From Musa acuminata AAA Group (taxonomy: Eukaryota; Streptophyta; Magnoliopsida; Zingiberales; Musaceae), in assembly GCF_036884655.1 (NCBI RefSeq), contig NC_088355.1, positions 22,012,001 to 22,076,000 of the forward strand: a DNA stretch of 64,000 nucleotides, given 5' to 3'. The first letter of the stretch is position 1; each line of letters starts with the position of its first letter. This document shows positions 1 to 9,979 of the stretch, piece after piece. The position numbers and the translations under genes are program-made. Under the pieces are notes generated by a model. It worked only from the letters and a program-made list of their open reading frames with translations, ran no database searches and was not told the DNA's origin.

Positions 1-1572
1 TTGTTTGTGCATCTTTATATATTCAAATTAAAATATACACAATTTCAAAAACCTTATTTTTCATGCACGATACCAAAAAATAAATCAATCATCATTAATG
101 AGTACATCATACATGATACTCAAATATTAAAATTTTTAAGCATTTATCAACATGTTGATCATGATACCAAACATTCATCATTTAAAGCATTCATGATACA
201 TATCATATGCAATACATCATGTACATCATTGTCATAAGTATTGCATGCATCATTTCAAATTCATGAATATTTCATCATTGCATGCATCATGTCAAATCAT
301 AAAATATACAATCATCATTAATGCATGATTCCTAATCATCATTTATTTTGCAACATGATGGTACCAAATTTGTCAAATTACATTCTACCATACATGATCG
401 AAACTTCTTATTTGTATACATCAAAACAAATTAATGAATATTTCATGTATTCTTATCATAAAATAAGGAATATCAAGAAGAATTATTAGGTGATGAGATA
501 AACATTTCATGAATACAAGGAATTGCATAAAAATCATATCTTGAAAGATTCGAACATGTGAATATCAAAAGACATGATTTCTTTTTGAAAAACCTACTCC
601 ATAATTAATCAAAAGAAAATCTTAGGAGAATGATTAATGAAAAAATCTTGATTCATAATAAATCTTAATTTGTAAATATCACGGAACCAAGATCATGATT
701 TTGGATAAAACTCATTCAGATTCAAATCACCAAAAATCATTTTTATGGTTCACAAAATTCGTAACATAAGTAGATTCATGATTTCATTGATAATATATTT
801 TCTCTTTTTTTTTAAGTATTTCATTTTAAGTGATTGATTTCATGTTAGCATGCTTTTTCATTTATGATAAACATGCATTAACGTTTAGGATCGAAAAATG
901 AATTTCATCATAAAACCATCAAGATCGATAGATTCTCAAAAATGAATTATTATGATCAAGAAAATCCAAAAATAAAATTTGACACTTTAATGCATTTGGA
1001 CAAGGTTTTGCTATAGATTTTAAAGTTCAATCATGAATATAAAACATGCTCATGATCATAAAAATTTTGTATCCAAAACACATAATTTTCACCATGTTAT
1101 TAAGGCATGTAATAGTGTAAAATCATCATGGCGATTAAGTGATTTGAACATTGAATCAAGAAAGTCCGAAAAATAATATTAACAAGTTCATGTATTCGAG
1201 CACATTTTTGCCATAGTTTTTCAAATACACTCATGAAAATGACACATGCTTATCATTATGCATAGCTTAAAATCTCATGCATAAAATTGTTAATCAAAAT
1301 ATTTAATATTAGATCATTATGCATTTCTTCAAATCAAACATGATTTTTTTTAATCAAAATCAAGAAATAACAATGGAAATCAACGTAATACACATTATTA
1401 CTTCTTAACCATGATTTCATATTTTCAATCAAAATCATTTTATTTGTTTATCATAAAATATGCAATATTATCATTTTCGAAATTACTTAGCATGATCATA
1501 ATTTTTTTTAAAAACATGTAATTTTTAAGAAAATTAATTTTAAACTAAAAAAGAAAATACATGATGAAAGAA
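1..1572 (-). mobile_element. AT-rich non-coding spacer of a gag-only (class I) element
   Basis: No credible coding region. Reading on the minus strand this follows directly after the gag end at 1573 and continues beyond the left window edge. The same sequence recurs almost base for base at about 25085-26660, and in related form at 30719-33118, 56795-59944, 62750-64000 and, in the opposite orientation, 7184-9979. It is therefore the conserved internal spacer of a non-autonomous retrotransposon family, occupying the place of pol. It is rich in short ATG/CAT-containing words (such as ATCATG and TGCATGCATC), which produce many short spurious frames. Confidence 0.8.
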
Positions 1573-2228
1573 TCAAGTAATTTCAAAATAAATTAGGGGG
1601 ATTTCGATTACCTCATCATTGAAAGCGGTTAAGGTGTAGTTGGCCACCTCGCCTTTCTTGATTTTCTCCTTGTCTTCGGAGGAGCTCGATTCATCCCACT
1701 TTGTGTTCTTCTTCTTTGGCCTGTTCCTTCGTTCAAGGTTATTATTTATTTTAGATTTTTGTTTAATAAACTTATTAAGATATAGTGTTCGAAGTTCAAG
1801 TTCATCATTGTCCTCATCACTTGAATCATCGCTCAAGTGGTATTCATTTATCCGGAGTTCCAAATCCTTCATGTTCTTTGGAAGGTGATTTTGTTCATCA
1901 TGTGCATTGTGCACCATTTCATATGTCATCAACGAACCAATTAGTTCTTCAAGTTGTAAGTTGTTTAGGTTTTTAGCTTCTTGTATTGCAGTTACTTTTG
2001 AATCCCACTTCTTAGAAAGAGAACGTAAAATATTATTTATGAGTTCAAAATCCGAAAAACATTTTCCAAGAGCTCTTAAACTATTGACGACATCCATGAA
2101 ACGGGTGTACATGTCGCCTATAGTCTCGCTTGGTTGCATTCGAAAAAGCTCAAAATCATGCAATAAATGTTAACTTTCGAGTCTTTGACTCTACTAGTTC
2201 CCTCGTACGTGATTTCAAGTGTTCGCTA
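1573..2228 (-). pseudogene. gag: gag pseudogene, C-terminal part (split by solo LTR)
   Basis: Second half of a copia gag (capsid/UBN2-like polyprotein). The readable frame 1573-2163 has the family signature around SETIGDMYTRF, then ELINNILRSLSKKWD and LEELIGSLMTYEMV, then an acidic serine-rich stretch and a lysine-rich tail. It ends in the class I C-terminus (FNDEVIEIPLIYFEIT) with no CCHC zinc knuckle. A run of A shortened by one base near 2165, compared with the copy at 27262, breaks the frame. The N-terminal part lies at 3968-4266; the two are separated by a solo LTR. Gag would bind element RNA and form the particle, but this copy is broken. Confidence 0.85.
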
Positions 2229-3967
2229 TGTTAGGATCAAGAGCACTAAGAGGGGGGGGGGGGGGGGGGGGGGGTGAATTAGTGCAGCGAAAATTTTTCA
2301 GCGATTAAAACGAAAGCAGCGTTCGTTCGATAAAAATGAATTCGATGTGAAAGCCGATTATAAGATTACTTTAACTTGAGATTAAGCGAGAAGAAGTTAA
2401 AGTAGATCTACGAAGGTAGTTTGCTGTTTATGATGGAAAGCAGAATACAAGCGTAAACTGAAAAGCTACGTTCGTACAATAAACGCCGATTTACGTCTAA
2501 ACGCATATTTGGAAAGGTCTGAACTTAGAAACTTGTTCGTAAGATCGCAGAAGTCAGTAAACAGTTATGATTGAAATCAAAACGTAAATGTAAACTGAAA
2601 TATGATGATCGTACCGAAAAAAGATTTACGTCTAAATGCAGATTCGGAAAGTTCTGAACATAGAAACTTGTTCGTAAAATCGCAGAAGGTAGTAAGCTAT
2701 TGAGAAGTTTGCAGTGAAGGTAAAATGCTCAAAGGAAATGCAAACCGAGATTTAGAGTGGTTCGGTCAATCTTGATCTACTCTACTTTTGGCTTCCTCCA
2801 CCGACGAGGTCACCGATGTCAACTAGAGGCCTTCCTTCAATAGGCGAAGGCCAACCACCCTTTTACAAATTCACTCCTTTTGACGGGCTTAGGAGATAAC
2901 CCTTACAGAAGTTTTCTCTCCTCTCTTTACAACTCAAACTTTGTAGAACAGAAGGAGGAGAACTTTTGGTCTTTACAACAGTTTTGAGCTCTTAGAACCA
3001 CAGAAAGATATCAAGATGTCGAGTGTAAGTTGCTACCTTTCAGTGCCGAATGGGTGGGGTATTTATAGGCCCCAACCTAGTTCAAATTTGGAGCTCAAAA
3101 CTATCAATTCCCGGAATTCCGGGATCTGGCGGTTGCACCTCCTGACTGGGGCGGTTGCATCGCCTGGCAGAGCTCGAATACTGAGCCTCTGGGTGGTGCC
3201 ACCTTTGTCAGGAGCAGTTGCACCTCTCTGCCAAAGCTCGAAGACCGAGCTCAGGCGGTTGCACCTCCTGACCGGGGCGATTACACCGCCTGATAGAGCT
3301 TGAAACTTGAGCTCAAGCAGTGCCACCTCTTGTCAGGAGAGGTTGCACCGCCCAGTCTCACTCGGAGACTGAGCCCAAGCGGTTGCACCGCCCAGTCTTA
3401 GCCCAGGCGGTTGCACCTCCTGGCTTGGGCGGTTGCACCTCTCACAGCAACCAGGGTCCGAATGGGTTGATCCATTCAGCCCAATTTGGGTTTTTCAGGG
3501 GCCCAATTGCCCCAAGATTAAGCTAATGGGATCACCTCCCATTTTCAACTTAATCATTAGTGCTAACTATGATAAATCCTAAGACAATTTCTGCAGCTTG
3601 CTCCGGTGCGTCAATCGCATCTTCCGGCGAGTTTCCGGCGAACTTCCGTCGATCATCCGATGAACCTTCGATGATTCTCCTACGGACTTCCGGCAAACTC
3701 CTGGACTTGCGACGATCCACTTGGCAAGTTCTAATGAGCTTCTTTGGCAAGCTTCTGGACTTCTCGGATTTGTTCCCGCAGAACCTCCGATGACTGTCCG
3801 AACTTCCGTTGAGCTCTCGAACTCCCAACGTGATCATTGTCATGACTCCAGCGCAACTCCTGCTGAATGTCTTACTTTCATCGTAGTTAATCCTACACAC
3901 TTATCTCAACACATAGATTAGACAACAAATGACAATTGACTTCATCATCAAAATCCGAGATTCAACA
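2229..3967 (-). repeat. Solo LTR inserted in gag
   Basis: A 1739-bp LTR with TG...CA ends, read on the minus strand from 3967 (TGTTGAATC) to 2229 (TCCTAACA). The 5-bp direct repeat CGCTA lies on both sides (2224-2228 and 3968-3972), and no PBS or polypurine tract is attached. This is the signature of a solo LTR left by LTR-LTR recombination. It holds a TATA box (complement at 3060-3067), an upstream array of GGCGGT/ACCGCC motifs (about 3120-3445) and, in the R/U5 part, two diverged tandem copies of a ~135-bp segment (about 2489-2700). Confidence 0.92.
2252..2274. repeat. Poly(G) tract of 23 bases near the LTR end
   Basis: An uninterrupted run of 23 G. All LTRs here with an intact end carry the corresponding tract, about 25-30 bp inside the LTR terminus, with lengths from about 5 to 23. 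This is the longest copy. Confidence 0.95.
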
Positions 3968-4266
3968 CGCTAAATGTCAAAAGCCGTTTTGAATGTAGAA
4001 ATCCGATTGAACTCATTTTTGTCCAAAGCGTAAAATAAGGCATTCATAGCCTTTGCGTTTAAAGAAAAATACTTCTTCTCCAAATCCGACCACTCGTTCA
4101 TCGGTTTAGAGGGAAGTTGAAAACCATTTTCAACGATATTCCATAAATCCAAATTCATGGAAATCAAGAAAACTTTAATTCGAGTTTTCCAATAAGTGTA
4201 GTCCAATCCGTTAAACAACGGTCGATGAACAACCGATAAGCCCTCTTGAAAGCCATGAATAGCCAT
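3968..4266 (-). pseudogene. gag: gag pseudogene, N-terminal part
   Basis: The frame starts at ATG 4264-4266 with MAIHGFQEGLSVVHRPLFNG, the N-terminal signature also seen in the gags starting at 27616, 6239 and 61820. It contains YTYWKTR, WSDLEKKYFSLNAKAMNALF and LDKNEFNRIS, then runs into the solo LTR at 3967. The remainder of the same gene is at 1573-2228. The start lies about 50 bp inside the LTR, just after the primer-binding site, as in the other copies. Confidence 0.85.
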
Positions 4267-4301
4267 TTCTCTCAGGTGTAAATCCGAATTGAGAAATACC
4301 A

Positions 4302-4315
4302 GTCTCTAATACCAA
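4302..4315 (-). promoter_or_regulatory. Degraded primer-binding site (initiator Met tRNA type)
   Basis: The minus strand reads TTGGTATTAGAGAC next to the LTR end at 4317. It matches the TTGGTATCAGAGCC of other copies with two changes. This marks the adjoining LTR as a 5' LTR for the gag to its left. Confidence 0.75.
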
Positions 4316-4316
4316 T

Positions 4317-4521
4317 TGTTAGGATCAAGAGCACTAAGAGAGGGGGGGTGAATTATTGCAGCAGAAAACTTTCAACGATTAAAATTGCGTTCGTGCAATA
4401 AGAGCGATTTCGGAAGAAAATCCATTTCGTAAATCACTTTAACTTGTAACCAAGCAAGATATAATTAAAGCAAAGATATAAAGGCAGTTTGTAGTTATGA
4501 TAGAAATCAGAACGTAAACGC
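4317..4521 (-). repeat. Split host LTR, piece 1 of 3 (U5 end)
   Basis: Begins TGTTAGGATC (LTR end on the minus strand) and matches 27667-27870 closely. It is interrupted at 4522 by a plus-strand element. Continuation: 11669-12152, then 22747-23932. Joining at the duplicated AACGC restores the run seen uninterrupted at about 27852-27880. Confidence 0.88.
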
Positions 4522-6188
4522 TGTTGAATCTCGGATTTTGATGATGAAACTAATTGACTGTGTTTAGATGTTTAACTGCATTTTGAGTGATGTAGGTCTA
4601 CTCGATCAGGATTAGACAGTTAACGCAAGAGGAATTGACGTTGCGCCGGAGGAGATCACGTTAGGATATTGGATGGCAGAAGGCTTCGGACGTCGGGCAT
4701 CGGGCCAAGAGCGGAATTGCACCAAGGATATCGGGGTTGCGGAGGTCAACCGCCGATTGGGCAACAAGTCGCAAGAGAGGACGATGCGCTGAAGAATCGG
4801 ACGAAGCGCCAACCAATGACATGCCGGGCAACGTAATGTCGATTCGCGTTGTAATAACTGTCTAGATCGGAATAGAGTTTTGGCTTGCTGTGCAGGATTA
4901 ACTACGATAACGATGAAGACATAAAGCGAAACAAAGTGCGGAGTCAAGCACGAAGGATTCGTTGGGAGTTCAAGAGTTCGACGGAAGTCCGAAGGTTCGT
5001 CGGGAATGCTGCCGGAACTAGCCGAGAATGAGTAGGGAGCTTGCCGAAGGGATTTTCGGAAGCTCGCCGGAAGGTTCGTTGAAAGTTCGCGGAGCTCGCC
5101 GAGAAAGATAGGTGCTTGCCGAAGAAGCTCGTTGGAACTCGCCAAGATCAAATCGTGAAGTCTAGGAGCTTGCCGGGAGTCCGCAGAATGGTTTCCGAGA
5201 GTTTATCGGAAGACCGTCGGAAGTTCGTCGGAAGCTCGACGAAAGAAGTCTTGACTTACGAACTTTGTAATAGCTTAGAAAATGTCTTTAAATTCATAGT
5301 TAGCATGTTAATTAGGGTTAGGATTAGGTATTAATCCTATAACCTAAGTAGGGGCCAATTGGGCCCGAGTTCGGATTAGTTTGGGCCAAGATTAAAGCCA
5401 AACTAAGTAGGCTGAAAACACTGTAGACGGGCTGAAAACACTATAGGCAGTGGCACCGCCTGGGCTGGGCGGTGGCACCGCCCAGTGTCCGAGAGCCAGG
5501 CGGTGGCACCGCCACTGACAGGCGGTGACACCTCCTGGGCTGGGCGGTTGCACCGCCCAGCACCCGAGCGCTGGGCGGTGGCACCGCTTGGCTGGGCGGT
5601 GGCACCGCCAGCATCGGGAAACCAAAGAGAATTCAAATTTGGAGCCCAAATTTTGGAGCCCAAATTTGAATCCTCTTGAGGCCTATAAATACCCCTCAAA
5701 ACTCAGCTGAGAATACAACTTTTTGAGCAGCAAGAGTTTGAGAGAAGGGTCTTAGAAAAGTGTTAGCTTGTCTTCTTTTCAATTTGCTAGTGTTCACCTC
5801 ATCTCTTTTCGAAAATTTGTAAGAGAGTGAACCACTTGTAAAGAGTTGTAAGAGGGGTATTTACCCTTCCATTTCAAGAGACTTGCTAGTGGAAGGTGGG
5901 AGCCTCATCGAAGAGGGGCCTCGTAAGTGGAGTAGGTCATTTGACCGAACCACTCTAAAATCGGCGTGATCCTTGGTTTGCATTTCATTATTGCTATTTA
6001 CATTATTGCAAACCTTCTTATATGCTTTAGTTCCTTATTACTTTTGCTGCGCATATTTAAGAATACGCTTTCAAGACTAAGCTTTTCAAGTTCCGTTCTT
6101 ATCGTACGAAAGATTTTCTAAAACCGAAGTTTTAATCCGCTGCACTAATTCACCCCCCCCCCCTCTTAGTGCTGCTCCGATCCTAACA
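4522..6188 (+). repeat. 5' LTR of the 4522-11668 element
   Basis: TGTTGAATC...TCCTAACA, 1667 bp. TATAAATA at 5684-5691 is preceded by a dense GGCGGTGGCACCGCC array (about 5445-5615). A C-tract lies about 30 bp before the LTR end. U3 begins with TCGCCGGAAG-like degenerate repeats (about 4960-5240). Confidence 0.95.
5684..5691 (+). promoter_or_regulatory. TATA box of LTR promoter
   Basis: TATAAATA in the conserved context GGCCTATAAATACCCC, downstream of the GGCGGT array. It is the probable Pol II core promoter that sets the U3/R boundary. Equivalent boxes lie at 11165-11172, 48746-48753 and 61234-61241, with TATATATA at 37002-37009 and 41022-41029. Confidence 0.8.
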
Positions 6189-6190
6189 GT

Positions 6191-6203
6191 TGGTATCAGA
6201 GCC
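6191..6203 (+). promoter_or_regulatory. Primer-binding site, initiator Met tRNA
   Basis: TGGTATCAGAGCC two bases after the LTR end. It is complementary to the 3' end of plant initiator methionine tRNA, the usual minus-strand primer of copia elements. Confidence 0.92.
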
Positions 6204-6238
6204 ACGTTTTTCTACTTTGGTTTAACACCCAAATAGAA

Positions 6239-7183
6239 ATGGCTCTTTATGGCTTTCAAGAGGGCTTATCGGTTGTTTGTCCACCATTGTTTAACGGATC
6301 GGACTACACTTGTTGGAAAACTCGAATGAGAGTTTTCTTACTTTCTTTGGATTTAAATTTATGGCACATGGTCGAAAATGGATATGAAATGTCTTCTCTC
6401 CCAATGAACCATTGGAATGATTTGGAGAAGAAGATGTTTTCTTTAAACGCAAAGGCTATGAATGCCTTATTTTGCGCTTTAGACAAAAATGAGTTCAATC
6501 GGATTTCTACGTGCGAAACGGCTTTTGATATTTGGCGAACACTTGAAATCACACACGAGGGAACTAGTAGAGTCAAAGACTCGAAAGTTAACATTTTAAT
6601 GCATGATTTCGAGCTTTTTCAAATGAAGCCGAGCGAAACCATTGGTGACATGTAAACCCATTTTACGGATGTCGTCAATGGTTTACAAACTCTTGGCAAA
6701 TGTTTCTCGAATTTTGAACTTGTTAGTAAAGTTTTACGATCACTTTCTAAAGTTTGGGAATCAAAAGTTACGGCAATACAAGAAACAAAAGATTTAAATA
6801 TTTTTCCACTTGAAGAACTTATCGGCTCATTGATGACATATGAAATGGTGCGCAATGCACATGATGAACACGATGAACACTTGAACCACCTTCCAAAGAA
6901 CAGGAAGGATTTGGAACTCCGGACAAATGAATACCACTTGAGCGATGACTCAAGTGATGAGGACATTGATGAACTTGAACTTCGAACATTAACTCTTAAT
7001 AAGTTCATTAAACAAAAATCTAAAACAAATAATGAACTTGAACGGAGGAAGTGGCCAAAGAAGAGGAAGGCAACCAAGGATGAATCAAAAACTTCCAAAG
7101 GTGAAACGGCGAATTGGGCTTTGACGAGCTTCGACTACAAGGTAAGTAACTCAACTCTCTTGAATTATTTTGAAATTACATGA
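6239..7183 (+). pseudogene. gag: gag pseudogene, class I (no zinc knuckle)
   Basis: One frame of 315 codons from ATG 6239 (MALYGFQEGLSVVCPPLFNG) to the stop at 7181-7183. It is interrupted only by TAA at 6653-6655, where sister copies have TAC (the Tyr of DMYTRF), so a single substitution inactivates it. Signatures in order: YTCWKTR, WNDLEKKMFSLNAKAMNALF, SETIGDM, LEELIGSLMTYEMV, an acidic DDSSDEDIDELELR stretch and a basic tail. The nucleocapsid CCHC knuckle present in the gag at 19374-20957 is absent. The coding end carries AAGGTAAGT at 7139-7147, a perfect splice-donor-like word, right where this family departs from full-length gag. Confidence 0.9.
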
Positions 7184-9965
7184 GTGCTTAACTTAGTTAG
7201 TAGGATTTTTTTTATGCTTTTCTTTCTAGTATTTTTGAAAAATTAAAAATTATGAATGATGATTGCTTAATTTGTGAAAATACAAAATTCCATGAATGTT
7301 TATGATTTTCGTATTGGATTTTGATGTATGGTTTTGACATAAAATTAATTTGCATGACTATGTTTAATAGGATTAATCTATGATTGTGTATTTTGATATT
7401 ATGCATGAGAATTTAAAATGATGATACCCTATGTTTTGGAATGATGCCTTGATGGTGATAATGCTTACACACCAAATGTGATTAATAGATAGAAGCAAAC
7501 ATAACGATGATTTTGCTCTCAACATGATGCATAGTTTTTACATGAAAATTTTAAATATGCTCATATGAAATCAATTGCATGACATGAAAATGGATTCTCT
7601 ATGCTATTGAAATTAATGAACTCATTTCATGAATTATGTGAATATCTTGAATCAAATCTTTTGGAAAACACCACATGCTTAATGCGATTCGACTTAATAA
7701 ATCTTTATGACAAAATTTGCCTTTCTATTTTGAATGTTGACATTTCTTTTTAAAGCAAAGGCATGCTTATAAGAAGCAAAACACATGAATAGAAATTTAT
7801 AAAAATGAAATACAATCCTCTATGTTATTGATTTTTCAATAAATCTATGCTTGTCATATATAAATTTATTGAATGTAATTTTGAGGATAATTTCAAATTT
7901 GACAAATGCTTGATTCGTATTTACGACATTAGATACATTTTAAATATGAATCATGCTTCAATCTTGTTAAATGCTTCAATCATTTTCTATCTCTAAAGTT
8001 CTCGATTTTTGATGAAATACAAGTGATAAATTCATTTATGATATCTTGTAAATCACTTGAATTATGAATGAGATTTTGATGATGTGTTAAAGAATCACTT
8101 AAAAAGAAAATGTTTTTCCCATCTTAGCGAGATTAATGATTTCATGATATTGTGTGAATCTCGAAATTGATTTTGATGAAATGGTAATAACGTTATTCAT
8201 GTTATGAATCTCAAAAATGATAATTTGATTATGATTTTTTTTTGAGTTAATGAATTAAATTGAATGAAACTCTGTTTCAACCGAATCATGAACTTGTTAA
8301 GAACAATTTTAATGAATCGTGAATCATATCTTTGGTATTCATGAATTGATCCTCATTGATATCTTTCATGAATTCTTTGTATATTTGGCTTGTCGAATGG
8401 TTGAAATATTTAGCCATTGAGTCCTCCCTTTCTTTTTTACTTTGATAAAGGGGGAGAAGGTTTTGCTAGCTTGTGCATTGAAAATGAAAGTAAACTTCCT
8501 AGCATGCTAAGTAAAACTTGCAAGCTTGCACTTCTCAAAAAGAGAAGAAAGATCTTGCCTTACAATATAATTGCTCTAGCCATGCTTTGTATCAAAAATA
8601 GGTTGATATCCTTAGAAGCATCGCATTAAAGTTTTTAGTATATCGTAATGTATCACATGTATCGCAAATTGAAAATTTTGAGACTATTATCATTTCATGT
8701 TTCACGATTGATATCTTTCATTGATATGATAAATTATCATTTCATCATATATCACATAATGATATCATGCTTTGCGATTGTATCATGTGATTCTTGTTGA
8801 ATTTTCATATTGAATTCTTTTAAGATATGATTTCTTTGTATTTATGGCTTGCTTGGCTTGAAATGTTTTTGGCATGATGCATGCAATGATGAAATATTCA
8901 TAAAGTTAAAATGATGTATGTAATACTTATGATAATGATGTACATGATGTATTTATTGCGCATGATGTGTATCATGAATGCTTTAAATGATGAGTATTTG
9001 GTATCATGATCAACATGTTGATAAATGCTTAAAAATTTTAATGTTTGAGTATCATGTATGATATGCTTATTAATGATGATTGATTTATTTTTCGGTATCG
9101 TGCATGAAAAATAAGGTTCTTGAAATTGTGTATGTTTTAATTTGAATATATAATGATCCACAAATAAGATTAATACTTACCTTTGTCATAATTGATGTAA
9201 AAGGTCTTCCCTTCTTTTTGACAATGACAAAGGGGGAGATAGCTAGTTTGCACAAGTCAAGAAGATGCAAAAACTTGATTGCTAGCTTGCCTATCTTAAG
9301 TAGCAAAGATTGCTAACTTGCTTATTTCAAGAAGCAAAAGTTGTCTTCTTGAACATATCTTGTCTATCTCAAGAAGCAAGACTTGCAACCTACACATTAC
9401 AAAAGGAAGCAAGAATCAATAGCTTACACACTTCTACAAGAAAGCTATCTTGTATTTGCTAGCTTGTATAATACAAAACATGCTAATTTGTTACGGAAGC
9501 AAAATTGCTTGCTCAAACATTGCAAAGGAAGCAAAAATATGCAACTTGCATATCATGAAAATTGCTAGCTTGTAGTCTAAAGAGAAGCAATTAGTTGTTA
9601 TCTCAAGAAAAGCAAACATGCTAAACTTACACATCTTTAATTGCTAGATTGCATGATGATAAAATTTGATACTATGTGTTTCATGCAATGTATGGAACTT
9701 TTTATTTCTAAACACATATGAGTAGGTACTTCTCCTTTTTGTTGATGACATAGGGGGAGAAGTATATTGATGACTTCATGCATTGAATTGAATATTTTAT
9801 ATATATTTGCATGATGGTTTAATTGTTTTTCATAACATATGATGAATGTTACTTGGATTTGGGATAATCCAAGTGTTCTATCAATGGCATATTGATAGGG
9901 GGAGTTTGGTTAAACTCCGGGGAGTTAAGGTTAACTCCGTTAATCATCAATTAGTTGTCATCATC
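7184..9965 (+). mobile_element. AT-rich internal spacer of class I element
   Basis: 2.8 kb without credible coding capacity. It is the reverse-orientation equivalent of 23947-26660 and 1-1572. The last 1.6 kb holds several polypurine-tract look-alikes (8447-8458, 9229-9240, 9751-9760, 9896-9905). About 9240-9650 has repeated GCTAGCTTG/AAGCAA words. It replaces the entire pol region of an autonomous element. Confidence 0.85.
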
Positions 9966-9979
9966 AAAAAGGGGGAGAT
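9966..9979 (+). promoter_or_regulatory. Polypurine tract
   Basis: AAAAAGGGGGAGAT directly before the 3' LTR start (TGTTAAATC). Primes plus-strand DNA synthesis. Confidence 0.92.

Noticed and set aside
3016..3526. Frames rich in RRLHLLTGAVAPP-type repeats in many LTRs
   Set aside because: They arise from the GGCGGTTGCACC arrays, exist on both strands and have no conserved start or stop.
4612..5151. 179-aa minus-strand frame in a plus-strand LTR (and its copy at 10070-10405)
   Set aside because: Lies antisense in U3 and is truncated differently in the sister LTR; conservation follows the LTR, not the frame.
6191..6203. tRNA-Met gene fragment
   Set aside because: Only the short complement of the tRNA 3' end is present, directly after an LTR, so it is a primer-binding site.
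8417..8629. Possible small host gene in the spacer
   Set aside because: 70 codons with no family resemblance, spanning a polypurine-like site, and the equivalent stretch in sister spacers is not open.
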